Shown piece after piece: positions 1 through 10,450 of a stretch of 64,000 bases of DNA. A program made the position numbers and the translations under genes. The stretch is from Dendrobium chrysotoxum (lineage: Eukaryota > Streptophyta > Magnoliopsida > Asparagales > Orchidaceae): NCBI GenBank assembly GCA_019925795.1, contig CM034315.1, positions 34,416,446 to 34,480,445 on the forward strand. The letters run 5' to 3'. The notes under the pieces were generated by a model. The model searched no databases. It was not told the origin of the DNA and was given only the letters and a program-made list of their open reading frames with translations. Each line of letters starts with the position of its first letter. Within the stretch, counting starts at the first letter, position 1.

Positions 1-473
1 TTTAATACATAGCATGCGGTATTTACTGCTTCTGCCCAAAAGTATCTAGGGAGAGTGTATTCAGCTAACATAGCCCTAGCAGCTTCAACTAAAGTTCTAT
101 TCTTTCTTTCTGCTATTCCATTTTGCTGAGGAGTTCTAGGGGCAGAGAAATTATGTTCTATTCCAACCTCTTTACAAAAAGATTCAAATTTATCATTCTC
201 AAATTCCCCACCGTGATCACTATGAATTGTTGAAATTACACATCCTAATTTCCTTTGAATCCAAGTGGAGAAAATTCTAAATTCTTTAAACGACTCACTC
301 TTATGAGCTAGGAATTTTACCCAAGTAAATCTAGAGTAGTCATCTACTATTACAAACCCATACAACTTCCCTCCTAGGCTGGCTGTACTAACAGGTCCGA
401 ACAGGTCCATGTGGAGAGTTTCTAATGGCCTAGTGGTGCTGATATCCTTGATTGCATGAAAAGAAGATTTAAC
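1..473 (-). pseudogene. Integrase N-terminal part of copia pol (copy A), cut by window edge
   Basis: Minus-strand coding sequence for the integrase core: the MDLFGP start motif, the first catalytic Asp, the IHSDHGGEFEN motif with the second Asp, and the NGIAERKNRTL motif with the catalytic Glu (DD35E spacing). It is the same sequence as the start of the large pol frame of element C. It is separated from the protease frame at 474 by an in-frame TAG and runs off the left edge, so RT and RNase H are not visible. Confidence 0.85.
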
Positions 474-995
474 CTATTTTCCTAACTGGCAAGCATCACA
501 AAGATGGTCCTTAGTAAAGTCTAACTTTGGTATGCCTCTAACTAAGTCTTTCTGTGTGATGTTCCTAAGTGTTTTCATACTAGCATGGCATAGTCTCCTA
601 TGCCATAGCCAAGAGTCATCTGATATTGTTTTCAGACACAAAGAGTTTGAGGTTTCAATGCAGTTCAAGTCTATCATGTAAACATTGTTTATACGTTTTC
701 CCTCTAACACAAGTGAATCATTTAAACTAATCATGCATTTGTTAGACAGAAATTTTATATCAAAGCCCTTGTCACATAATTGACTTATACTTAAAAGATT
801 GTGCTTTAAACCATCCACTAAAAGTACATTCTCAATAATTAAATTTTTAGTATTTCCAATGATACCTGAGCCCACCACTTTTCTGGTGGTGTTGTCTCCC
901 AAAGTTACCTTGCCTCCTGACCTGGCCTCCAGTGTCACGAACTGCTTCATGTCTCCAGTCATGTGTCTCGAGCAGCCACTGTCCAGGTACCACAT
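474..995 (-). pseudogene. Copia pol: aspartic protease and pre-integrase zinc finger (copy A)
   Basis: 173-residue minus-strand frame, identical in protein to 9887-10408. The protease active-site motif YLDSG lies near the N-terminus. The C-terminal part is the pre-integrase domain with an HHCC finger (WHRRLCH then CDAC). The frame ends at TAG after QLGK, and integrase coding continues in the same frame on the other side, so the stop interrupts pol. The initial Met is only the first ATG in the open stretch; a real start would be in a gag-pol polyprotein. Confidence 0.85.
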
Positions 996-1037
996 GCTCT
1001 CACTAGGTCTTTTGTGAGAGTATCCCTACAATGTCAA

Positions 1038-2859
1038 TCATGGATTAGCTTTGGGAACCCAAGTGAGTTTGGGTTCCACATCATGCTTATATGAATGAAA
1101 TGTATGCATGTTATGCTGTGATGATTGCGATTTTGGTCTCCACACTAGATGTGTCCTATAGTGAATTGAGCACGTGCGAGCTATGTGACCTAGCATGCCA
1201 CAAGAATAACATCTAACACCTGGAAATGGGTTCACTAATCTGCGAGGGTGGTAGAGCCTATTTCTGGGTTTGAATGATGCATGCCGTACTGGTTTTGAGT
1301 GAGATGATTCACATGGTGGAGGATGAAAGAATTCAGCAAACGTGGGAGGTTTTTTGTTATTCTCGTATGCATGAAGTTTTTCATTTAAGAATTTATTCTC
1401 TTGGTTAAGACTAGCATATTCGAATCTCAATGCATGCTCACTACTACCAAGTTCCCCTGATAGTTCTTCTAGTTCCTTAAATGCATTATCTAATTCAACA
1501 TGTGATGATTTCAAGGTTTCATGTGCAGTGGTTAACTCAATATGCTTCTTGTTTAATGCATCGTATTCATCAAGCAACGACATATGATCTCTATCTAAGT
1601 CAGAAAATTTTTTTACTACACTAGCATGTTCCTTTTGTAAAGTACTAAACTCAGTATTAAGACTAGCATGCTTTTTCTTCAATTTTCTATACGAGTCATG
1701 GATTTTTTCAGAAATAACAAGCAGTTCATCGTAAGACAGTTGACATACCTCATCTTGATCTGATTGATCAAGATTATCATTAGTCATAAGACACAGATTT
1801 GTTACCTCCTCCTCTGCTTCTTCTTCCGATGAGTCTGAGGCAGAGTCGGCCCAAAAAGCTTTCTGAGTCTTAAACTTGCCCTTCTTGAACTTAGATCTTT
1901 CCTCACCCTTCTCCTTGGTTTGATGAGTTTTGATGTTGGGGCAATCAGCTCGGAGATGACCGGGTTTCCTGCACTCAAAGCAAATTGTTTCAGATGCAAC
2001 CTTAGTATACTTTGAGTTCTTACCTTTGTTCCAATTGCTTTGATGATGGCGCTGCTTTCTTTTCAGAAAATTTTTGAACTGACGAGTCATCAAAGCTATG
2101 TCGTCATCTTCCTCCGCTGCTGAGCTGTCACTTTCAGAATTGTTTGCTTTTAAAGCCACTGCTCGCTCCTTTTTCTTTTCACTTGCATCACTTTGTCGTT
2201 GACTCACTCCTTGCTCGTAGGCAATGAGTGACCCAAGCAAATTATCAATAGAATAGACATTTAGGTCTTTTGACTCAGTTATTGCAGTGATTTTAGCATC
2301 GTATGAGCTAGGCAAACATCGCAGTATTTTGTTTACTTTTTCTGAGTTAGACAACTCTCTTCCTAAAGCATGCAGTGATGTTACAATCTGGGTGAATCGA
2401 GTGTACATGTCAGTTATAGTTTCACTAGGTTTCATGCGGAACAGTTCGTAATCATGTAACAAGTATGTTCAACCTAGATTGTTTGACCTCACTAGTTCCT
2501 TCGTAAGTGATACACAATTTGTCCCCAAATTTGTTTACCAGTAGTACACGTTGATACTCGCATATAGTCTTCTGATTTTAATGCGCAAAAGAAACAGTTT
2601 AGACATTTAGCATTCAGTTGTGCAAATTCTCTATCCTCAATGCTCCATCTCATTAAATGACAGTTCAGTTTTCACTCCATTCAACATATGAAACGGTGCC
2701 AGAATAACTTCTTGGGACTAACATCCACATGCGGTAATCTAAAGACTGTAAAAATGTAGACATGCGTATTTTCCAAAAATCAAACGGTATGTTGTCAAAT
2801 AAAGGTGGCGAGTTATGGAATAACCCTCCGCAGTGTTACGGTTACCAAATTGGAGCCAT
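1038..2859 (-). pseudogene. Copia gag (copy A), frameshifted
   Basis: Same gag as 10451-12268, but open only from 2462 down to 1038. The N-terminal third (2463-2859, ATG at complement of 2857-2859) is broken by several one-base differences from copy C, for example an extra base near 2461 and extra C or G bases near 2526 and 2852. The open part has CFECRKPGHLRADC and CYSCGMLGHIARTC zinc knuckles with a charged coiled-coil stretch between. Scattered single-base indels in an otherwise identical gene look more like sequencing error at a contig end than natural decay. Confidence 0.85.
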
Positions 2860-2903
2860 GGATCTTACGTTTCTAGGTTTTCTAAAACACTATTTTGAAC
2901 CCC

Positions 2904-2915
2904 GCTTTGATACCA
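2904..2915 (-). other. Primer binding site (initiator Met tRNA), copy A
   Basis: Minus strand reads TGGTATCAAAGC, two bases inside the LTR end (CA-AG-TGGTATC). It fits the 3' end of plant initiator-Met tRNA with one mismatch from the usual TGGTATCAGAGC. Confidence 0.85.
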
Positions 2916-3671
2916 CTTGAAAGTACGAGATGCGCCAACGAGGGGGGGTGAATTGGTATTTTAAAAATTTGACCTACGCAAGAGTTCTATTTTTTTTGTA
3001 TTTTCGAAATATAATTTAACAACCAATGTGCGGAAGCAATTACAACGATCACAACGATAAAATTGATAACACTACGAGATTTAAAATTGATTTTTCACCA
3101 AGCAATTAAAAGCACAAATTTAAAAGCATGAAAAGTAAGTGCGGTAAACAGGAAAAAACACACCAGAAATTTTTATAGTGGTTCGGTCACTTGACCTACG
3201 TCCACTCCCCGGAGTCCTCTACTCCGGGATTTGCACTAGTAAAAGTTGACTCTCCTTTTGCCCCCACAGCAAGGCGGAGAAGCCTTTACAATACTCACTT
3301 TCACCTCCCTCGGTGCGGCGGAATACCAAACGCTATGTCACCCTCCCGGTGACGGCAGCGGACCTTCTCCTTTTTCTCCCTCCTGGAGATGGCAGAGTAC
3401 CTTGGCGATGTTGATCTTGAAGTGATTCTTCCTTCGAGAACTTTCTTGAAGCTTCTAAAGCCACAAGAGGAGCAAAGCATGCAGCTAGCTTGGAGCAACC
3501 GTGTGATCCCCTCACACTACTTCTCCCTCACGCTCAAGCTCACCTTCACCTTCCTCTCTCAAGCTCTAGATCTCTCCAAAAACTTCTCTACCGAATCCCC
3601 TTCTTTTTCCTCCAAGCCTCTCACAGCAAAAAGGATTGATCAACAACTGTTCTAGAAAAATAATAAGTTGT

Positions 3672-3679
3672 TTTTTATA
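3672..3679 (-). promoter_or_regulatory. TATA box in LTR of copy A
   Basis: Minus strand TATAAAAA, 45 bp downstream (coding sense) of the edge of the nearest palindrome. Probable LTR core promoter; the start site itself cannot be seen. Confidence 0.55.
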
Positions 3680-3723
3680 TCAGGCTTCAGAAAACCCTAA
3701 AAAATTCAACTTTTGCGTTTCTG

Positions 3724-4555
3724 TTCGTACAGTACGATTTATAATCGTACAGTACGATCAGTTCAATTACAGCTCCGTCCAGTACGAGTGCAGACGAATA
3801 GGTATCGAATTTTATTCATATCGTACAGTACGATATGTATATCGTACAGTACGATACTATTGATTCGTACTGTTCGTACAGGACGAACTGTGGGACGAAC
3901 CTCGGGACGAAAGAACTCGTCTCTGTCAGTCGTCCAGCACTCATTTAATCGTACAGTACGAATAGTGTTTTTCATGATATCGTCCTGTACGATAGGACTA
4001 TCGTCCAGTACGATCAGTTCAAAATTCTTGGGATCGTCTGGTACGATCGCTGGGACGAAGAAAATCGTCTCTGTCAATCGTCCAGCACTCCACCAGTCGT
4101 ACAGTACGATTAGTTCATTTCTTGATATCGTCCTGTACGATATGAATATCGTCCAGGACGATCAGAACAAAAAACATTGGTTTCGTCTGGTACGATCTCT
4201 GGGACGACTGAAATCGTCTCTGTCAGTCGTACAGTACGATTTAACATCGTTACAGTACGATCGACATATAATTAGAAACCAACGTTTTATTTCCTGATTA
4301 GGGAGATAATTTTGGCAAGTTATTAATTAATCGTACAGTACGATACATATCGTACAGTACGAATAGTTCATAAAATCAAATTCGAAAACTTACCAAACTT
4401 ATTCTGGCGGCTAGGGTTTCACAATTACAAATCATCGTACAGTACGATCTGGATCGTACAGTACGATAAGTTTGTAAATTAATCAATAGAGAATTAGCCG
4501 TTGCCTGAGTATTTTCAATTAATCGTACAGTACGATCATGATCGTACAGTACGAT
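3724..4555. promoter_or_regulatory. Palindrome array in LTR U3 (copy A)
   Basis: About two dozen full or one-arm-variant copies of ATCGTACAGTACGAT (variants ATCGTCCAGGACGAT, ATCGTCCTGTACGAT). They are often paired with 4-6 bp between members. Same as 13138-13971 apart from small indels. Confidence 0.85.
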
Positions 4556-4877
4556 GTGTTTTAAAAATTAATCATTTTAAAAGAAAAAATCTCCCCCTGT
4601 GTGTGTGCATTGTTGCTCCTTTCACATGCATGCTTCTGGCAGAAGACTCAAAAAGAAAAATTAAAGAAATAAAAATTACAGACTCTTAAACTATCCTATT
4701 CTACCCAATTTGAGTCTCCAGCAATCTTTAGCAGTGTGCTTGACCTGAAATGTTAGTTCTTTCATAAATTTTATACAAAGATTAATCATTTGTAATCTAA
4801 CGGATGTCTATATTTACTTCGTGTAAATATTAGTTGTCACCATCAAAATTAAGTGCTCGGGATCCTGGTTACCAACA

Positions 4878-4993
4878 GTGTTGAACAGTGTCGCACCCCA
4901 TACGTTTACCACCATAGCATATGGACATCTATGATTCCCCAACACACTAACATTACAGTGCTGTGCCTCTTAAGAATTTTATGAAAATTTAAT
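4878..4993. other. Flank of copy A, same as flank of element C
   Basis: Sequence just outside the LTR that matches 14284-14399 apart from a few single-base differences. It shows that copy A and element C share the same insertion site. No gene seen. Confidence 0.85.
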
Positions 4994-5493
4994 NNNNNNN
5001 NNNNNNNNNNNNNNNNNNNNNNNNNNNNNNNNNNNNNNNNNNNNNNNNNNNNNNNNNNNNNNNNNNNNNNNNNNNNNNNNNNNNNNNNNNNNNNNNNNNN
5101 NNNNNNNNNNNNNNNNNNNNNNNNNNNNNNNNNNNNNNNNNNNNNNNNNNNNNNNNNNNNNNNNNNNNNNNNNNNNNNNNNNNNNNNNNNNNNNNNNNNN
5201 NNNNNNNNNNNNNNNNNNNNNNNNNNNNNNNNNNNNNNNNNNNNNNNNNNNNNNNNNNNNNNNNNNNNNNNNNNNNNNNNNNNNNNNNNNNNNNNNNNNN
5301 NNNNNNNNNNNNNNNNNNNNNNNNNNNNNNNNNNNNNNNNNNNNNNNNNNNNNNNNNNNNNNNNNNNNNNNNNNNNNNNNNNNNNNNNNNNNNNNNNNNN
5401 NNNNNNNNNNNNNNNNNNNNNNNNNNNNNNNNNNNNNNNNNNNNNNNNNNNNNNNNNNNNNNNNNNNNNNNNNNNNNNNNNNNNNNNNNNNNN
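4994..5493. other. Assembly gap, exactly 500 N
   Basis: A run of exactly 500 N, a placeholder length typical of scaffolding. Reading frames through it are meaningless. The 3' LTR of element C would lie to its left, so it is lost in or beyond the gap. Confidence 0.99.
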
Positions 5494-5547
5494 AAAAAAG
5501 AAAAAAACAAGTACAACAATAACAGAAAACAGAAACATCTACAACAC

Positions 5548-6660
5548 CTAAAAATCTGGATCCTGATCCGGAGGTGGCGGTGGAGGGTCGGGAAACAGCT
5601 GGTGGTACTGATGAAGGGAGGCGAACTGGTGATCGATCGATTGGAAGCGCTCCCTAAACCATTTCATATCCGTGTCATGCTCTGATGCTGCTGAGTAATG
5701 TGAGCATCCAACCGAGTCTCCAGACGATCAAGTCGTCGAATAATGTCGTTGTGAGGGTAGTCGGGAGGTGCAAGGCCAGGTGGTTGGATTGGTGGTGGCG
5801 GAGGTGCGTCAGCAGGAGCATCAGCTCCTCGTCATCAAACTCGGGATCGGCGGGAGCGGCCCCCGATGGAACAGGATACGAAAGGAGGCATCCGAGTAGA
5901 AGATAGGAGGTGATCAGGAGGGAGCGGATAATGAAGCTGGTATTTTGCATCTAGAATGTAGCCTATGACATGACCTAAGCCAGGTTCAATTTACGACGGG
6001 CACCGGGACAGCGGAAGGCAGACAAGGTATGAATGTAGTCGAATACCATTTGGGCTTCATTGAATTTTGTGCCCGACATAATGAGATAGGTGACGACAGA
6101 CAGTTAGGGGGTGATATGGATGCGATCTCCAGCCTTAGGTATAATAGATGTGCGTAGGACATGCTGGATAACGCGGGCATTTTGATTTAAGGTTTGGACC
6201 AGTGGTAGGTGTTGATTTGAGGGGACACCTCTAAGGGTCATATTATCGGACGTCCAATCATAGTCGTGGGAGATCATGGATTGGGGACGAGGGACCGTCA
6301 GTGGACAGCCCGATGTGCTCAGCAATGTCGTTGACGGTGATAACGACATTCTGTTTACAGACATAGGATGTGAAGGTAGTGTTTTCAAGGTTGACTCGGA
6401 TGTTTGCAAAAAACTCAAATAATAGTTCGGAGTGGAATGGAAAAGCAAGAGTCAGAAGGAATTGAAGGCTAGTCGAGGCGAATAGATTCATCACCTCAAA
6501 ATTTAGGGCGGCCTGATTGAGCATGCGGGAGGGAGTGAACTTTGCCTCCTTGATTTGATATACGCTTTCTCATCCGCAGCGGAGAGAAAACGATCGTCGA
6601 AGCGCCGAGAGGAGGAAGAGCTCCCGACAATCATACGACCGCCTTACTGGACCCAGACAT
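5548..6660 (-). pseudogene. Third ORF downstream of copia pol (env-like position), frameshifted
   Basis: Coding-like sequence between pol and the expected 3' LTR, the position of the env-like ORF of Sireviruses. ATG candidates are the complement of 6658-6660 (soon followed by TGA) or 6632-6634. Open segments in shifting frames contain LTLAFPF, FFANIR, and a block around NQNARVIQHV and IIPKAGDR, a pattern shared with a widespread plant retroelement protein. The C-terminal part is heptad-like, then proline-rich (PPPPPPDQDPDF before the stop at 5548). Breaks lie near 6563 (homopolymer A) and around 6290. The element D homologue (51287-51650) shares LTLAFPF and FFANLR. No clear signal peptide or membrane anchor was seen, so env is only a positional label. 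Confidence 0.65.
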
Positions 6661-6735
6661 TTTGGAAAAGAGGATTGGACGAATGAGGAGATTCAGAGGG
6701 ATTGATGGTGAGGAGAAATGGCTAGAATTCCTCTC

Positions 6736-6743
6736 ATTTTATA
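6736..6743 (-). promoter_or_regulatory. Internal TATA box before the third ORF (element C)
   Basis: Minus strand TATAAAAT, 13 bp downstream of the last palindrome of the internal array and about 75-100 bp upstream of the candidate ATGs of the third ORF. Element D has TATTTAAA at the same 13-bp spacing. Probable internal promoter core; expression is not shown by sequence. Confidence 0.5.
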
Positions 6744-6755
6744 GAATTTGGGGAT

Positions 6756-7211
6756 ATCGTACAGTACGATCGAGAATCGTACAGTACGATATGCGCAATA
6801 ATGTCGTCTGGACGACTTTTCAGAAAAGTGAGTCAAATCGTACAGTACGATCAGTATCGTACTGTACGAACGTGAGTGTAAGGCGTTCGTCCAACGAGTC
6901 GTCTGAACGACTTTTGACCAAAAGTGTTCGTACCGTACGAACAGGTATTCGTACAGTAACGATGGGCAATAATTTCGTACCGGCCGATTTAAATTCGTCC
7001 TAATCCGTTTGCCACGTGGATCGTACCGTACGATCGGGATGTTCGTACAGTACGATGACCAATAATTACTATCGTACAGTACGAGTAGTGAATCGTACAG
7101 TACGATGTGTATAAGACATGAAAGATCTGGATCGTGAATGGGAATGAACGGCTGAGATTTGAGTGATTGCAACCTGATCGTACAGTACGATAGTGTATCG
7201 TACAGTACGAT
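6756..7211. promoter_or_regulatory. Internal palindrome array between pol and third ORF (element C)
   Basis: About a dozen copies of ATCGTACAGTACGAT or close variants (central A, T or C; outer bases sometimes changed). Several are paired with 4-5 bp between members: starting at 6756 and 6776, and ending at 7190 and 7211. Same motif as the LTR array of this element, but outside the LTR. Confidence 0.85.
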
Positions 7212-7394
7212 TGTCAGAGAAGATCAAGGTTTGTGAGCAACATGAGAAGAGGATCAGGAGTCCAATTTTTTTTGTTTGTGTTTTTTTTTTTTTATTTTTT
7301 TTTTTTGGTTTTAACAACAAAAACAAATCAACCACAAAATTTTTTTTTTTTTTTGTTTTGCTTTTTTTTGTTGTTTTTTTTTTGTTTTGTTACA
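7212..7394. other. Spacer with long T tracts after pol of element C
   Basis: Plus strand has several runs of 8-16 T (about 7266-7390), so the minus-strand transcript would be A-rich just after the pol stop. The phenylalanine-rich frames here are artefacts of the T runs. Confidence 0.7.
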
Positions 7395-9823
7395 TTAGGC
7401 GTGAATGTCTATGACACCTAATTTGGTTCGTAGAGTGCTAAATGTGTCATAGCCTAATGGTTTTGTGAAGATGTCCGCCAATTGATCTTCAGTAGCAACG
7501 TGGTGCAGTTCAATATCGCCTTTGGCTACATGATCTCTAATGAAATGATGTCTAATGTCTATATGTTTGGTTCGTGAGTGTTGAATTGGATTTTGGATAT
7601 GCAAATTGCGCTAGTGTTGTCACACATGATCGGAATCGTTCCTACAGGTAGTCCTAGATCTACAAGCTGTTGTTTTAACCACAACACTTGTGCAACACAG
7701 CTACCTACCGCTATATATTCCGCTTCGGCGGTGGATAGGGCTACTGAATTTTGCTTCCTACTGGACCATGAAACTAATGATTGTCCAATGAATTGACAAG
7801 TGCCAGAAGTGCTTTTTCTATCTACCTTACAACCTGCAAAGTCTGAATCGGAGTATCCTAAGATTTCAAAAGAGGTGCTGTGTCTAGGATACCAAATTCC
7901 TAAGTTCGGGGTGCCTAGAAGATATCTGAGAATTCTTTTGACAGCAGTCATGTGAGATTCTTTCGGGTCAGCTTGAAAACGGGCACAGAGGCACACACTA
8001 AACATTATGTCTGGTCTACTGGCAGTCAGATAGAGAAGCGATCCAATTATTCCCCTATACCTCTTTTGATCTACAAACTTCCCACTGGGATCTTTATCCA
8101 ATTGAATATTAGAGCTCATGGGTGTATTCATAGCCTTAGCATTGTCCATTTCATATTTTTTCAAAATATCGTTGACGTACTTAGACTGGCTAAGAAACGT
8201 TCCACCTTCCGTTTGTTTTACACTAAATCCAAGGAAGTAACTAAGTTCACCCATCATGCTCATTTCAAACTCGTCGCTCATTGTTTTTGAAAATTCATTA
8301 CATAGGTTTTTCTCCGTCGATCCGAACAATATGTCATCTACATAAATCTGAACAATGAGTACTTCAATTCCTACCTTCTTCAAAAATAAGGTGGTTTCCA
8401 CACTACCCTTTACAAAGCCTCTATCTAGTAGGAACGTACTAAGTCTTTCATACCAGGCTCTAGGTGCTTGTTTTAACCCGTACAGTGCCTTTTTCAGTTT
8501 AAACACGTGGTTTGGAAATTGTGAGTTTTCAAACCCCGGAGGTTGCTCCACATACACATCTTCCTTGATTACTCCATTCAGGAAGGCACTCTTTACATCC
8601 ATTTGATACAGCTTAAAATCCCTAAAACAAGCAAAAGCTAACAGTACCCTGATGGCTTCTAGTCTAGCTACCGGAGCAAAGGTTTCTTCAAAATCTATTC
8701 CTTCAATTTGGTTATAACCCTTCGCTACTAGCCTAGCCTTATTTCTTACTACTATGCCTGAGTCATTCATCTTATTTTTAAAGACCCACTTAGTTCCAAC
8801 CACACTTTGCTCTTTAGGCCTTTTGACTAATTCCCATACATCATTCCTAACGAATTGGTTCAACTCTTCTTGCATTGCTAGGATCCAAAATTCATCTCCT
8901 AAGGCTTGATCTATACTCGTGGGTTCAATCATAGATATGAATGCAGAATGGCTAACCTCTTTCCTAAGTCCATGCCTAGTTTTTACCCCTTCTGATGGGT
9001 CTCCTAAGATCAGCTCTCTAGGATGACTAGAAGAAAATTTCCAATCTTTAGGCAGATGTTCCTGAGGTTCCGCTCTAGTCTCTATGGTAATGGTTTCTAC
9101 TCCCCGTATAACCTCAACTTCTTCTTCTTCATGATTAGGTTCAGATGTCTTATTGGATTCATCAAATACTACATGAGTGGACTCTTCTACTACTAGGGTT
9201 CTCTTATTGAATATTCTATAAGCTTTACCTACAGATGAGTAGCCTAGGAAAACCCCTTCATCTGATTTAGGATCGAACTTTCCTAAGGGTGACTTGCCAT
9301 TGATTAGGATGAAGCATTTGCACCCGAAAACGTGTAAGTGGGAAAGGTTGGGTGTCCTACCCTTAAGCAACTCATAGGGTGTCTTATTAAGTTTTGATCT
9401 AACATTTACCCTATTTAATACATAGCATGCGGTATTTACTGCTTCTGCCCAAAAGTATCTAGGGAGAGTGTATTCAGCTAACATAGCCCTAGCAGCTTCA
9501 ACTAAAGTTCTATTCTTTCTTTCTGCTATTCCATTTTGCTGAGGAGTTCTAGGGGCAGAGAAATTATGTTCTATTCCAACCTCTTTACAAAAAGATTCAA
9601 ATTTATCATTCTCAAATTCCCCACCGTGATCACTATGAATTGTTGAAATTACACATCCTAATTTCCTTTGAATCCAAGTGGAGAAAATTCTAAATTCTTT
9701 AAACGACTCACTCTTATGAGCTAGGAATTTTACCCAAGTAAATCTAGAGTAGTCATCTACTATTACAAACCCATACAACTTCCCTCCTAGGCTGGCTGTA
9801 CTAACAGGTCCGAACAGGTCCAT
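7395..9823 (-). pseudogene. Copia pol: integrase, reverse transcriptase, RNase H (element C)
   Basis: Long minus-strand frame (754 codons, 9823 to 7559) plus a frameshifted tail to 7395. Integrase: Asp2, Asp65 and Glu101 give the DD35E triad, with NGIAERKN. RT: first Asp in QMDVKSAFLNG near residue 408 and YVDD near residue 494. RNase H: YSDSDFAG near 661 and STAEAEY near 701. Near 7595 a single-base loss relative to the usual KNPIQHSRTKHID reading moves the end (HHFIRDHVAKGDIELHHV to IDIHA) to another frame. Upstream, a TAG separates it from protease. This is the best-preserved pol in the window; the element could not make a full pol without read-through and frameshift. Confidence 0.92.
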
Positions 9824-9886
9824 GTGGAGAGTTTCTAATGGCCTAGTGGTGCTGATATCCTTGATTGCATGAAAAGAAGATTTAAC

Positions 9887-10408
9887 CTATTTTCCTAACT
9901 GGCAAGCATCACAAAGATGGTCCTTAGTAAAGTCTAACTTTGGTATGCCTCTAACTAAGTCTTTCTGTGTGATGTTCCTAAGTGTTTTCATACTAGCATG
10001 GCATAGTCTCCTATGCCATAGCCAAGAGTCATCTGATATTGTTTTCAGACACAAAGAGTTTGAGGTTTCAATGCAGTTCAAGTCTATCATGTAAACATTG
10101 TTTATACGTTTTCCCTCTAACACAAGTGAATCATTTAAACTAATCATGCATTTGTTAGACAGAAATTTTATATCAAAGCCCTTGTCACATAATTGACTTA
10201 TACTTAAAAGATTGTGCTTTAAACCATCCACTAAAAGTACATTCTCAATAATTAAATTTTTAGTATTTCCAATGATACCTGAGCCCACCACTTTTCTGGT
10301 GGTGTTGTCTCCCAAAGTTACCTTGCCTCCTGACCTGGCCTCCAGTGTCACGAACTGCTTCATGTCTCCAGTCATGTGTCTCGAGCAGCCACTGTCCAGG
10401 TACCACAT
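9887..10408 (-). pseudogene. Copia pol: aspartic protease and pre-integrase domain (element C)
   Basis: 173-residue frame with YLDSG protease motif near the start and the pre-integrase HHCC finger at the end. It stops at TAG right after QLGK. The next in-frame residues (VKSSFHA) continue into integrase, so a Gln codon CAG probably became TAG. Gag lies in the same frame, separated by TGA and a second stop TAG. The same stops occur in copy A. Confidence 0.88.
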
Positions 10409-10450
10409 GCTCTCACTAGGTCTTTTGTGAGAGTATCCCTACAATGTCAA

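Larger units (their letters stand above)
1..4877 (-). mobile_element. Ty1/copia (Sirevirus-type) element copy A, partial
   Basis: Left-edge part of a copia element read on the minus strand. From high to low coordinates it holds the 5' LTR, the primer site, gag, the protease and the start of integrase, then leaves the window. It matches 9414-14283 of element C almost exactly. The differences are mostly single-base insertions or deletions, several in homopolymers, and they break the gag frame. Because the 116 bp beyond the LTR also match, this is not an independent insertion. It is either a duplicated segment or, more likely, a redundant contig end placed against the gap. Confidence 0.9.
2918..4877 (-). 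repeat. 5' LTR of copia copy A
   Basis: Minus strand begins TGTTGG and ends CTTTCA, so it has TG...CA ends, and the primer site follows after 2 bp. It is about 1.96 kb, equivalent to 12328-14283 with small indels. It contains the palindrome array, a TATA box, a conserved block around 3179-3225 (TGGTTCGGTCA, then GACCTACGTCCACTCCC) and a G7 tract near the 3' end of the LTR. Confidence 0.9.

Noticed and set aside
3301..4297. Several 60-190 codon frames on both strands in the LTR (and the same at 12715-13685)
   Set aside because: Frames such as repeated RTVR/VQYD are translations of the palindrome array; the LTR is non-coding.
4906..5538. 210-codon minus-strand reading frame
   Set aside because: It runs through the 500-N gap; only its ends are real sequence.
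7193..7421. Phenylalanine-rich plus-strand frames
   Set aside because: Produced by T homopolymers in the spacer after pol; no domain.
7578..8606. Plus-strand frames opposite pol of element C
   Set aside because: Antisense shadows of a well-defined pol frame with all catalytic motifs.
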